A DNA stretch of 52,865 nt from a virus: the IMG/VR virus record IMGVR_UViG_3300043420_002024, positions 1-52,865 of that record; one strand, written 5' to 3'. The stretch's first letter is position 1, and each line of letters starts with the position of its first letter. Both the position numbers and the translations under genes were made by a program. Under the pieces are notes generated by a model. That model saw only the letters and a list, made by a program, of their open reading frames with translations, had not been told where the DNA came from and made no database searches. Shown piece after piece: positions 24,949 through 32,925 of the stretch.

Positions 24949-26412
24949 ATGCACCTAAGAGACATTGCTGCAGAACGAGCGGTTTTATCCGGTATATGTT
25001 CCTATGGAGAGGAAGCATATTTAGATGTATCGGATTTAATTAAAGAAACCTCATTTACGGTAGATAGCAATACGATACTATATAAATGCATTAAGCATAT
25101 TTATGAAAAGAATCAAAACCTATCTATAGATATCGCCACCATATATTCTGCTGCAAGCGAACTTGGTTTATCTGAAAATTTGTCTTCTAAAGAAGAGGCT
25201 CAACATTTAAAAGCTATTTTAGATTTTCCTGTAAGCCAGCAAAATATTAGAAAGTTTGCTGTAAAGATTAAGAAACTAGAGATAGCAAGAGCCTTACATA
25301 AAGAATTACAAATCACTCAACAAAAAATAGAAGAAATCAATGGATCTGAATCTATCGGATCTATTATAGGTATCGCTGAGGAAAGTGTGCTTAATTTCAC
25401 AAACACACTAATAGATACCGACAACAATCCTGTTTTATTGTCAAATAATATTGATGACTATATAAACAATCTTATTGAAAATCCGATTGACCAAGTTGGC
25501 ATACCTACTGGATTTCCTATTTACGACCAATCTATAGGAGGCGGACTAAGAAGAGGAACAGTAAATGTAATTGCCGCTAGGCCAAAAACCGGCAAAACAT
25601 TACTAGTAGACAATATGGGATATTATATTGCTCAACAAGGTATTCCGGTTTTAAACATGGATACAGAAATGTCTCAAGAAGACCATGTTAATAGAATTAT
25701 AGCTATGTCTACAGAAGTAGATATTAAAGACATAGAAACCGGAAAATTTGTTTTATCAGAAAACAAAAAACATAAAATCACAGAAAGTGTCAAAAATATT
25801 AAGAAGTCTCCAATTTTTTACAAATCTATTGCCGGAAAACCTTTTGATGAACAGTTATCTATAATGCGTAGATGGTTAATAAAACATGTTGGACTTAATG
25901 ATGACGGAACAGCAAAAAATTGTGTAGTGTTTTATGATTACTTAAAACTAATGGACACTCAAGGTATGTCTCAAGACCTAAAAGAATATCAACTTCTTGG
26001 TTTTATGATGACACAACTTCACAATTTTGCTGTGAAATTTCAAATTCCTATTGTTGCATTTGTGCAATTGAATAGAGATGGTATAACAAAAGAAAGCACA
26101 GACACCGCAAGTGGTTCGGACAGAATCATATGGCTCTGTAGTAACTTTACCATATTCAAAAGAAAGTCTGATGAAGAAATAGCAGAAGATGGTCCTGCGA
26201 GCGGAAATAGAAAACTTGTACCAATCATTAGTCGTCATGGAGGAGGATTAGACGATAACGACTATATTAATTGTCACATGAAAGGTTGGTGTGCTAAGAT
26301 ATCAGAAGGACAAACTAAACTAGAAATTTCTAATGGTGGTGGTGCTAAAAGTAAAGGTTTTGTAGTAAATGAAAACGATGTTGAAGAACAAGAAGAAATT
26401 CCGTTCGTATAA
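24949..26412 (+). CDS. dnaB: DnaB-like replicative helicase
   Basis: 487 residues. An N-terminal helical domain (AERAVLSGICS) is joined to a RecA-like motor. Walker A is AARPKTGKT ending near residue 217, NMDTEMSQEDHVNRI matches the DnaB H1a region, VVFYDYLKLMD is Walker B-like, and VAFVQLNRDG and ISRHGGG are downstream family motifs. It should unwind the fork as a hexamer, working with the primase encoded next. It has an AAAGGAAA site. The C-terminus (EEQEEIPFV) is acidic. Confidence 0.9.
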   Translation: MHLRDIAAERAVLSGICSYGEEAYLDVSDLIKETSFTVDSNTILYKCIKHIYEKNQNLSIDIATIYSAASELGLSENLSSKEEAQHLKAILDFPVSQQNIRKFAVKIKKLEIARALHKELQITQQKIEEINGSESIGSIIGIAEESVLNFTNTLIDTDNNPVLLSNNIDDYINNLIENPIDQVGIPTGFPIYDQSIGGGLRRGTVNVIAARPKTGKTLLVDNMGYYIAQQGIPVLNMDTEMSQEDHVNRIIAMSTEVDIKDIETGKFVLSENKKHKITESVKNIKKSPIFYKSIAGKPFDEQLSIMRRWLIKHVGLNDDGTAKNCVVFYDYLKLMDTQGMSQDLKEYQLLGFMMTQLHNFAVKFQIPIVAFVQLNRDGITKESTDTASGSDRIIWLCSNFTIFKRKSDEEIAEDGPASGNRKLVPIISRHGGGLDDNDYINCHMKGWCAKISEGQTKLEISNGGGAKSKGFVVNENDVEEQEEIPFV

Positions 26413-27538
26413 TCAATCCGAATTAAAAATACTTTGTGATAATTTGTGCGATAATATTGAAGATGTTTTTGATTTCTTTAACCTAGAAACAAAACACAAC
26501 AGTAAAATGTACACTATGTCTTGCCCAATACATGGTGGAGATAATGTCTCTGCCTTAAATTTGTATCATACAGGGGATAGGTATAGAGGCAATTGGGCTT
26601 GCAGAACTCATAATTGTGAAAAAATATTTAAGCCTTCAATTATAGGCTTCGTTAGAGGCTTGATATCTGTAGAAAAATATGATTGGAGTATTAATAATAA
26701 AGATAATAATATTTGTCCTTTTAATGAAGCTGTAGAATTTTCTCTAGGTTTGCTCAACAAAACTATTTCGGATTTTAAAGTATCAAAGAGTCTTCAAGAG
26801 AAAAACAAATTTTCTCAACTAGTAGATAAGGTTACAAATAAGAATCAAAATGAGCATAAAACAATCAAAAGGGAATATGTCTTATCTTCATTAGACATAC
26901 CTGCAGATTACTATATCAATAGAGGATATTCTAAAGAAGTATTAACTAGATACGATATAGGTTTTTGTAGTAAAGCAGGAAAAGAGATGACCGATAGGGT
27001 TGTCGCCCCCATATATACAGACGATCATAAATTTGTTGTAGGATGTACTGGCAGATCTGTATATGAAAAATGTTCTGCATGTTCTGCCTTTCATAATCCA
27101 GAAAATCCATGTCCTCCAGAAAACAATCTATGGAAATATTCTAAGTGGAAACATAATTCTGGTTTTAAGTCGCAAAACTATTTGTATAATTTTTGGTTTG
27201 CTAAAGAAGAAATACTAAAAACCAACACAGCAATTTTAGTTGAGAGTCCAGGAAATGTTTGGAAATTGGAAGAAAACGGAATACACAATAGTGTGGCTAT
27301 ATTTGGCTGTTCTTTAAGCGATAGACAAAAACTAATACTAGATTCTTCTGGAGCAATGAACTTAATTATTCTAACAGATAATGATGAGCCTGGAAGAAAA
27401 GCTGCGGAACAGATAAAAGAAAAATGTCAAAAAACTTATAATGTTTATATTCCCAGCATTAGCAAACAAGATGTTGGAGAAATGAAAAGAGAAGAAATCG
27501 ATAACGAAATCAAAAAATTTATGGAGAAAATAATATGA
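26369..27538 (+). CDS. DnaG-type primase with zinc-binding and Toprim domains
   Basis: 389 residues, starting 44 bases inside the helicase gene; ATG at 26378 is an alternative. The N-terminal zinc site is CPIHGGDN ... CRTHNC. A linker and an RNA-polymerase-like region follow, then Toprim with Glu in LVESPGNVWKLE and Asp337-x-Asp339-Glu-Pro-Gly342. It makes RNA primers for lagging-strand synthesis. It is shorter than bacterial DnaG (about 580), as phage primases often are. The overlap with the helicase suggests coupled expression of the pair. Confidence 0.86.
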   Translation: MKTMLKNKKKFRSYNQSELKILCDNLCDNIEDVFDFFNLETKHNSKMYTMSCPIHGGDNVSALNLYHTGDRYRGNWACRTHNCEKIFKPSIIGFVRGLISVEKYDWSINNKDNNICPFNEAVEFSLGLLNKTISDFKVSKSLQEKNKFSQLVDKVTNKNQNEHKTIKREYVLSSLDIPADYYINRGYSKEVLTRYDIGFCSKAGKEMTDRVVAPIYTDDHKFVVGCTGRSVYEKCSACSAFHNPENPCPPENNLWKYSKWKHNSGFKSQNYLYNFWFAKEEILKTNTAILVESPGNVWKLEENGIHNSVAIFGCSLSDRQKLILDSSGAMNLIILTDNDEPGRKAAEQIKEKCQKTYNVYIPSISKQDVGEMKREEIDNEIKKFMEKII

Positions 27539-28116
27539 ATATTATTGCTTTTGCTGGAAGAAAACAATCAGGAAAAACAAGCGCTGCGCTGGCTGTTGTT
27601 CAAGCGTTTGAAGTAAGAAATATCACAGGCATAGTTAAGGTATATAACTTTGCAGACCCATTAAAAAACTTGTGTATTGATATTTTTGGACTAGAACACC
27701 GACAGTGTTATGGTAATGACCAAGATAAAAACGAGCTTGTTGATTGTTATTGGGACGATAAGCAACTGTCATCTAGAGAAGTTTTACAAATTGTTGGCAC
27801 AGATATGTTTCGTAAAATGCAGCATCATGTATGGTCTTCGGCAACAATTAGAAAAATCAAACAAGACAATCCGGACCTAGCACTAATTGCTGATTGTAGA
27901 TTTCCGAATGAAGTTGAAGCAGTTAAAAAAGCTGGTGGTATTGTTATCAAACTGAACAGAAATGTACATAGTTCTGATCACGCAAGCGAAACTGCACTAG
28001 ATAAAGAAAATTATGATTATTCAAATTTTGATTTGGTTGTAGAAAACCAGGATATGGACATATATGAAAAAAACTATTATATAGGCACATTTCTTAGAAA
28101 CATAGGTGTTGTATGA
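27535..28116 (+). CDS. Deoxynucleoside monophosphate kinase
   Basis: 193 residues. The P-loop GRKQSGKTSA spans residues 8-17, FADPLKNLC and DCRFPNEVEAVKKAGG are the usual phage dNMP-kinase blocks, and LNRN follows. It phosphorylates dNMPs, including those released by host DNA breakdown, to dNDPs. It belongs with the reductase in dNTP supply. It overlaps both neighbours by four bases. Confidence 0.83.
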   Translation: MNIIAFAGRKQSGKTSAALAVVQAFEVRNITGIVKVYNFADPLKNLCIDIFGLEHRQCYGNDQDKNELVDCYWDDKQLSSREVLQIVGTDMFRKMQHHVWSSATIRKIKQDNPDLALIADCRFPNEVEAVKKAGGIVIKLNRNVHSSDHASETALDKENYDYSNFDLVVENQDMDIYEKNYYIGTFLRNIGVV

Positions 28117-29135
28117 TTATTACTTATTTAAGAAGTTCTAGTTATGGTACGCATTCTATGTGTGAACAGCAATATTTTATCGAATATAATTTAGGAATTC
28201 GTAGCCCATCTAATCAAAAGGCCGATAAGGGAACCATAGTACATAAAGTAATGGAGATATTAGCAGATATATCTGTTGCTATTAAAAAAACACAAATGCA
28301 TATAGAGGATGATATATGTGGGGAAATTGACGTTTTGAATTATGACTTAAATTCAATTATAGAAACTGTCTATGAGTATTATACAAGTAGATTTAACCAT
28401 CATAACTGGAAACCTCTCGACTTAAAACATTGTAAACAATGGGTAGAAAAGGCTATAAATGTACAAAATGGTAATTTTGATCCCAGGAATCAAAATATTA
28501 TACAGCCGGAACAAAGATTTGATATAGAAATAAAAAAACCATGGGCTTATTATCATTATAGCGAAGATTTAAAAGGTTATTTAGCTATTAAAGGAACTAT
28601 AGATTTAATTGCAAAACCAAATGAAAACACGTTGGAAATCATCGATTATAAAACTGGTAGAAGGCTAGATTGGACAACAGGAGAAGAAAAAACTTTTGGT
28701 AAATTAGAAAAAGATCCACAATTAAGAATGTATCATTATGCCGCAAGTATACTTTATCCAGAAATAGACCATATTATTGTTAGTATATATTTTATTAATG
28801 ACGGTGGCATATTTAGTATGAATTATGATCGTAGCCATCTTCAAGAAACAGAAGATATGATCCGTAGAAAATTTGAAGAAATTAAAAGATGTAAAAGGCC
28901 TAGATTAAATAAGTCTTGGAAATGTACTAAACTATGTCATTTTGGCAAAAACTATTTTGACGAACCATTAATAGAATATAGAGATAATCAGGTTTGTGCT
29001 CATGGAACACCAATGACCATGTGTCAACAAATAGCCCATGCAATAGAAGTTGCTGGAATTAACTCAACTATTGACAAGTATACCGTTGAAGGCTATAATG
29101 TTGGAAAGTACAAAGCGCCTGGGAGCACGGAATGA
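28113..29135 (+). CDS. Cas4/RecB-like PD-(D/E)XK nuclease with candidate Fe-S cysteines
   Basis: 340 residues. The nuclease motifs are His44 in GTIVHKVME, Asp164 in GTIDLI, and Asp178-x-Lys180 in IIDYKTG, followed by QLRMYHYA (motif QxxxY). Cys17 near the N-terminus and Cys260, 271, 275, 295 and 304 near the C-terminus recall the split iron-sulfur site of Cas4/AddB nucleases, but spacing differs and the cluster is not certain. It would act as an exonuclease in recombination or replication. No CRISPR array or cas1/cas2 is present, so a phage recombination role is more likely. Confidence 0.8.
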   Translation: MIITYLRSSSYGTHSMCEQQYFIEYNLGIRSPSNQKADKGTIVHKVMEILADISVAIKKTQMHIEDDICGEIDVLNYDLNSIIETVYEYYTSRFNHHNWKPLDLKHCKQWVEKAINVQNGNFDPRNQNIIQPEQRFDIEIKKPWAYYHYSEDLKGYLAIKGTIDLIAKPNENTLEIIDYKTGRRLDWTTGEEKTFGKLEKDPQLRMYHYAASILYPEIDHIIVSIYFINDGGIFSMNYDRSHLQETEDMIRRKFEEIKRCKRPRLNKSWKCTKLCHFGKNYFDEPLIEYRDNQVCAHGTPMTMCQQIAHAIEVAGINSTIDKYTVEGYNVGKYKAPGSTE

Positions 29136-31024
29136 AAAACTATACGCCTCTACATTGTCATAGTCATTACTCACTTTTGGACGGACTCAGTAAACCTGAT
29201 CAAATAGCAAAAAGAATAAATGAAATAGGAGCATCTGCTTGTGCATTAACGGATCACGGGAATATTTCCGGTGCTGTACAATTCTATTCTTGCATGAAAA
29301 AGAACAAAATCAAACCTATATTAGGTTGTGAAATATACATGTGTCATGATGATCCAAAAAAGAAAACCAAAGAAAATTATGACCTATCACACTTTTTGGT
29401 TCTAGCAAAAAACCTGAAAGGCTGGAAAAAGCTAATACATTTAGTTTCTAGGTCAAATGACCCAGAATGTTTTTATAGAAAGCCTAGAATAGACATTAAG
29501 GGACTTCAAGAATATGCTGGTGACGACCTAATAGGAATATGTGGACATCTTGGATCTTATATTACAGACAAGATCTCTGTAAACAATCAAATTATAGATA
29601 ATTGGAAAACTGTTGGTTCGAATACAGTTGATGAGCTAAAATCTATCTTTGGAAAAGAAAACTTCTTTTTAGAGGCCCAGTTAATGGATTATATTAATAA
29701 TCCCATACAAATAGAAATTACTGAAAAATTAAGAAGTCTAGCTCAAATAACTAATACAAAAATTTTGTGTACACCAGATGCGCATTATTGCAGAAAAGAA
29801 GATGCTGTAGATCAAAGAATTCTACTATGTAATAATTTAAAAACTACATTTCCAGAAATACAAAGAAAATCTAATGCCGGTATCGATATAGGCATGAACT
29901 GTTTTTTTGAGTCGGATAATTTTCACATTCTTTCTCAAGAAGAAATTAATGATCTACATACAGAAGAAGAAATAGAAAATACTAATTTAGTTGAATCCAT
30001 GTGTGAAGATTATGATATTCTACACAAACCTATGCTACCTCCATTTGATTGCCCTAAAGGATTTACAGATGCAGAATACTTGAGACAATTATGTAGAGAC
30101 GGTTGGAAATCAAAAATAGAAAAAGATGTACCAAAAGATAAGCATGGAGAATATGTAGATCGAATTAAATATGAATTAGACGTCTTACAAGGCGCTGATT
30201 TATCCAGTTATTTTTTGATAGTACAAGATATTGTAAATCATATTAGAGACAATAATTGGCTTCCTGGACCCGGAAGAGGTTCTGCGGCAGGATGTCTTGT
30301 TTCATATCTAATCGGTATTACCAGCATAGATCCAATTAAATACAATTTGATTTTTGATAGATTTTATAACGCTGGAAGAAATACTAAAGATAGAATTTCT
30401 ATGCCAGATATTGATGTAGACGTACCGATTAATAAAAGAGAAGTAATCATCCAATATATCAAAGATAAATATGGTTCTGACAAAGTATCACAAATGATTA
30501 CTTATAATACTATGAAAGGCAGAGGTGCTTTAAAAGATGTATTAAGAGTATACGGAAACATTACATTTGAAGAGATGAACAAAATCACAAAAAATATTCC
30601 AGATGAGGCTAAAATTGCTGATGAGCTTCAAGAAATGAAAGAAGAATATGGAGAAGCTTCTATTATAAGATGGGCCTTAGAAAATAATCCTGACGAACTA
30701 AGAGAATGGTGTTCAATTAATAAAGACACAAATGAGATACAAGGTCCGCTTGCCAAAAGGTTTGAGCAAGCTATTAGATTAGAAGGAACCAAATCAAACC
30801 AATCAAAGCATGCCGCTGGAGTTGTTATCAGCCAACATAAACTAGAAGATACATGCCCGATGGTTTATGACAGCAAGAACAAACAATTAATTGCTGGTAT
30901 GGAAATGCAAGACTTAGAGTCTCTTGGTGTTATTAAGTTTGATATTCTTGGTATAGCTATGTTGGATAAAATTATGTCTATTCAAGATTTATTAAAATCT
31001 AATTCGTTTAACCTTTCAAATTAA
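29132..31024 (+). CDS. dnaE: DNA polymerase III alpha, N-terminal part (PHP and palm)
   Basis: 630 residues. The PHP domain (LHCHSHYSLLDG, ALTDHGN, GCEIYM) is followed by the palm: PGPGRGSAAGCLVSYL, the catalytic pair Asp426/Asp428 in PDIDVDV, and the third carboxylate Asp604 in IKFDILG. The protein stops 26 residues later, before the fingers. The fingers and C-terminal domains are in a separate gene at 32926-34530. The stop is fused to the next ribosome-binding site (TAAGGAG), so the break looks established rather than a sequencing error. The two halves presumably assemble into one polymerase. Confidence 0.9.
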   Translation: MKNYTPLHCHSHYSLLDGLSKPDQIAKRINEIGASACALTDHGNISGAVQFYSCMKKNKIKPILGCEIYMCHDDPKKKTKENYDLSHFLVLAKNLKGWKKLIHLVSRSNDPECFYRKPRIDIKGLQEYAGDDLIGICGHLGSYITDKISVNNQIIDNWKTVGSNTVDELKSIFGKENFFLEAQLMDYINNPIQIEITEKLRSLAQITNTKILCTPDAHYCRKEDAVDQRILLCNNLKTTFPEIQRKSNAGIDIGMNCFFESDNFHILSQEEINDLHTEEEIENTNLVESMCEDYDILHKPMLPPFDCPKGFTDAEYLRQLCRDGWKSKIEKDVPKDKHGEYVDRIKYELDVLQGADLSSYFLIVQDIVNHIRDNNWLPGPGRGSAAGCLVSYLIGITSIDPIKYNLIFDRFYNAGRNTKDRISMPDIDVDVPINKREVIIQYIKDKYGSDKVSQMITYNTMKGRGALKDVLRVYGNITFEEMNKITKNIPDEAKIADELQEMKEEYGEASIIRWALENNPDELREWCSINKDTNEIQGPLAKRFEQAIRLEGTKSNQSKHAAGVVISQHKLEDTCPMVYDSKNKQLIAGMEMQDLESLGVIKFDILGIAMLDKIMSIQDLLKSNSFNLSN

Positions 31025-31034
31025 GGAGATAATA

Positions 31035-31220
31035 ATGACAGTACAATTTAAAGACGTAGCAATAGGTTCTCAATTTATATTCAATGATGTTAAATACGAA
31101 AAAATTCCAGAGATTAGAGTAAGTTGCTGCACTGCTCATACAGCACAAGAAGTGGGTAATCCGAATTCTAAAATACAAATTCTGCCATTAGTGGAAGTAG
31201 AGGTGCTAGAAAATAAATGA
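31035..31220 (+). CDS. Small conserved-looking phage protein
   Basis: 61 residues with the strong site AAGGAG. The pattern FKDVAIGSQFIFNDVKYEKIPE followed by SCC and a closing strand is familiar from small proteins in many phages, probably an all-beta fold, with unknown function. It is the first of four genes between the two polymerase halves. Confidence 0.68.
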   Translation: MTVQFKDVAIGSQFIFNDVKYEKIPEIRVSCCTAHTAQEVGNPNSKIQILPLVEVEVLENK

Positions 31221-31903
31221 TCAATTATAACAAAATTTGTGTTTTTGACTTTGAAACAGATGGATCAAACCCATTCGTTTGTAGCCCAGTACAAATAGCT
31301 GCGGTTATGATAGATCCAATTAATCTTTCGGTTATTAAAGACTCAGAGCTAAATTTGCACTTTAAGCCAGAAGTTTTAGAAAATGATCCAGATTATGAAT
31401 ACAAAGGAGATATCTTAGATTTCCATGCTAAAGTTAAGGGAACGGACAAAGAATCTGTATTAGCAGAATGGAAGACATATCCGTCACAAAAAACTTCTTG
31501 GAATCTTTTTACAGATTATATGGATAAGTATCATTCTAGATCTTCCAAGAAAAGCCAGTTTAGCGCCCCTATAGCAGCTGGCTATAATATTCATAGGTTT
31601 GATTTGCCAATTATTGAGAGGTTAAGCACTAAATATGGAAATCTTAATAAAGAAAAAAGAAGCAATGTCTTCTATATGAGAGACGTTCTGGATATTATGC
31701 ATATAGTATTTCTATGGTTTGAAAATAATACAGACTTGAAGAGTTATTCTCTGGATTCTTTAAGAGATTATTTTGGAATATCCAAAGAAGGTGCTCATGA
31801 CGCATTAAAGGATGTTAGAGATTGTGCAGAAATTCTTATTAGGTTTCTAAAACTACACAGGAGAATGTCAACAAAAATACAATTTAAGGATTCTTTTAAA
31901 TGA
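31217..31903 (+). CDS. DnaQ-like DEDDh 3'-5' exonuclease
   Basis: 228 residues. The five DEDDh ligands are readable: Asp11 and Glu13 in FDFETDG, Asp129 in GYNIHRFDLP, and His194 and Asp199 in AHDALKDVRD. This is the fold of the proofreading epsilon subunit and of RNase T-like enzymes. Its location between the two DnaE genes strongly suggests it proofreads for that polymerase. It overlaps both neighbours by four bases. Confidence 0.86.
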   Translation: MINYNKICVFDFETDGSNPFVCSPVQIAAVMIDPINLSVIKDSELNLHFKPEVLENDPDYEYKGDILDFHAKVKGTDKESVLAEWKTYPSQKTSWNLFTDYMDKYHSRSSKKSQFSAPIAAGYNIHRFDLPIIERLSTKYGNLNKEKRSNVFYMRDVLDIMHIVFLWFENNTDLKSYSLDSLRDYFGISKEGAHDALKDVRDCAEILIRFLKLHRRMSTKIQFKDSFK

Positions 31904-32340
31904 GTAAAAAACTTGTAATAAAAACAATAGTCCGAACTATTGTCTATCAAATACTATTGGTTTGGGCTGGGTTTTCTATAGGTTTCATGGTAAATCCAGA
32001 ATATTGGGGTAATCGTGCTCCGCTTGTTGAGAGATCTATCAAACATATCTTTTGGCCTATTGAATATAACGAAAATGTAGAACAGTTTTTATGTAGTATC
32101 GGTAGGTCTAGAATATATTTTGAACTAGAAGCATCTGCGCCGGGATTCTATGGATTAAAAATACTCGAAGAAAAAATGGAAAGCGACGAATACTATATAG
32201 CAAAATATAAATACACAAATATAAATGGCGATGTGGTTATAGTAGATGACTATAGGACAAAGATCAACTGGAAACCCTGGGAATTAGACTATCCTTTACC
32301 TGAAGAAAAAACAGCAGACAGCGCAAAGGATTTTGACTAA
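31900..32340 (+). CDS. Membrane-anchored hypothetical protein
   Basis: 146 residues. A hydrophobic segment at about residues 12-32 (TIVYQILLVWAGFSIGFMV) after a basic N-terminus suggests an inner-membrane anchor, followed by a soluble domain (FELEASAPGFYGLKILEEK, then DVVIVDDYRTKI). No motif is recognised. A membrane protein between replication genes is unexpected, and a role in anchoring is possible but unsupported. Confidence 0.62.
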   Translation: MSKKLVIKTIVRTIVYQILLVWAGFSIGFMVNPEYWGNRAPLVERSIKHIFWPIEYNENVEQFLCSIGRSRIYFELEASAPGFYGLKILEEKMESDEYYIAKYKYTNINGDVVIVDDYRTKINWKPWELDYPLPEEKTADSAKDFD

Positions 32341-32915
32341 TGACAATAACTAATAAGGATATTGTACAGTATATTGTGGAAGACAATATGCAAGATTTGA
32401 TTATTTCCAACGCTAAAAAAGCAGAAATTGGTGGTTTTTCCCAAATTAGAAATAATATGGAAAGAAACAAACTACTTTCTGAAGATCAATTAGTGGGACA
32501 AATAAGCACCTATTGTGCATCAATGGTCTTGACTGGAAAAGCAGAAGGGTATATTAAGGCAAGAGAAAAAGCTAATATGAATCCCTATTCTGGAGATGAA
32601 GGAATCGATATTCAAGGACTAGATAATATAGATATCAAAGGTAGTTTGATGAGATATTCAAAAAATCCTTTAGAATACAGGCTGTTGGTTAGGCCAAAAG
32701 AAAGACATAAAAATTGGATTTATGTCTTAGCGTTAGTGCCAAAAGAAAGACCTTACAAATCTTATATTGTAGGATGGGCCGAAGATAAAGATTTGCCAAA
32801 ACAAACATATAACGGAGCAATTAAATCTTTACATGGTGCTTATGTTATAGAAGCAAAAAACTTAAAGCCTATCAAAAAATTAATTGAAAACACAACATTG
32901 ATCTTTAATAATTAG
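32340..32915 (+). CDS. Putative PD-(D/E)XK-fold nuclease
   Basis: 191 residues, starting at the A of the previous TAA (TAATG). A core with Asp90, Asp98-Ile-Lys100 (GIDIQG ... IDIKGS) followed by strands LEYRLLVRP and NWIYVLALVP and a VGWAED turn resembles restriction-endonuclease-like phage proteins; an upstream EDQLVGQI helix could supply the Glu. It sits directly before the C-terminal polymerase gene. The nuclease assignment is by pattern only. Confidence 0.5.
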   Translation: MTITNKDIVQYIVEDNMQDLIISNAKKAEIGGFSQIRNNMERNKLLSEDQLVGQISTYCASMVLTGKAEGYIKAREKANMNPYSGDEGIDIQGLDNIDIKGSLMRYSKNPLEYRLLVRPKERHKNWIYVLALVPKERPYKSYIVGWAEDKDLPKQTYNGAIKSLHGAYVIEAKNLKPIKKLIENTTLIFNN

Positions 32916-32925
32916 AAATATAAGC

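Noticed and set aside
28113-29135. A CRISPR adaptation gene (cas4).
   Set aside because: No cas1, cas2 or repeats are present, and the neighbours are replication genes, so a phage nuclease is more likely.
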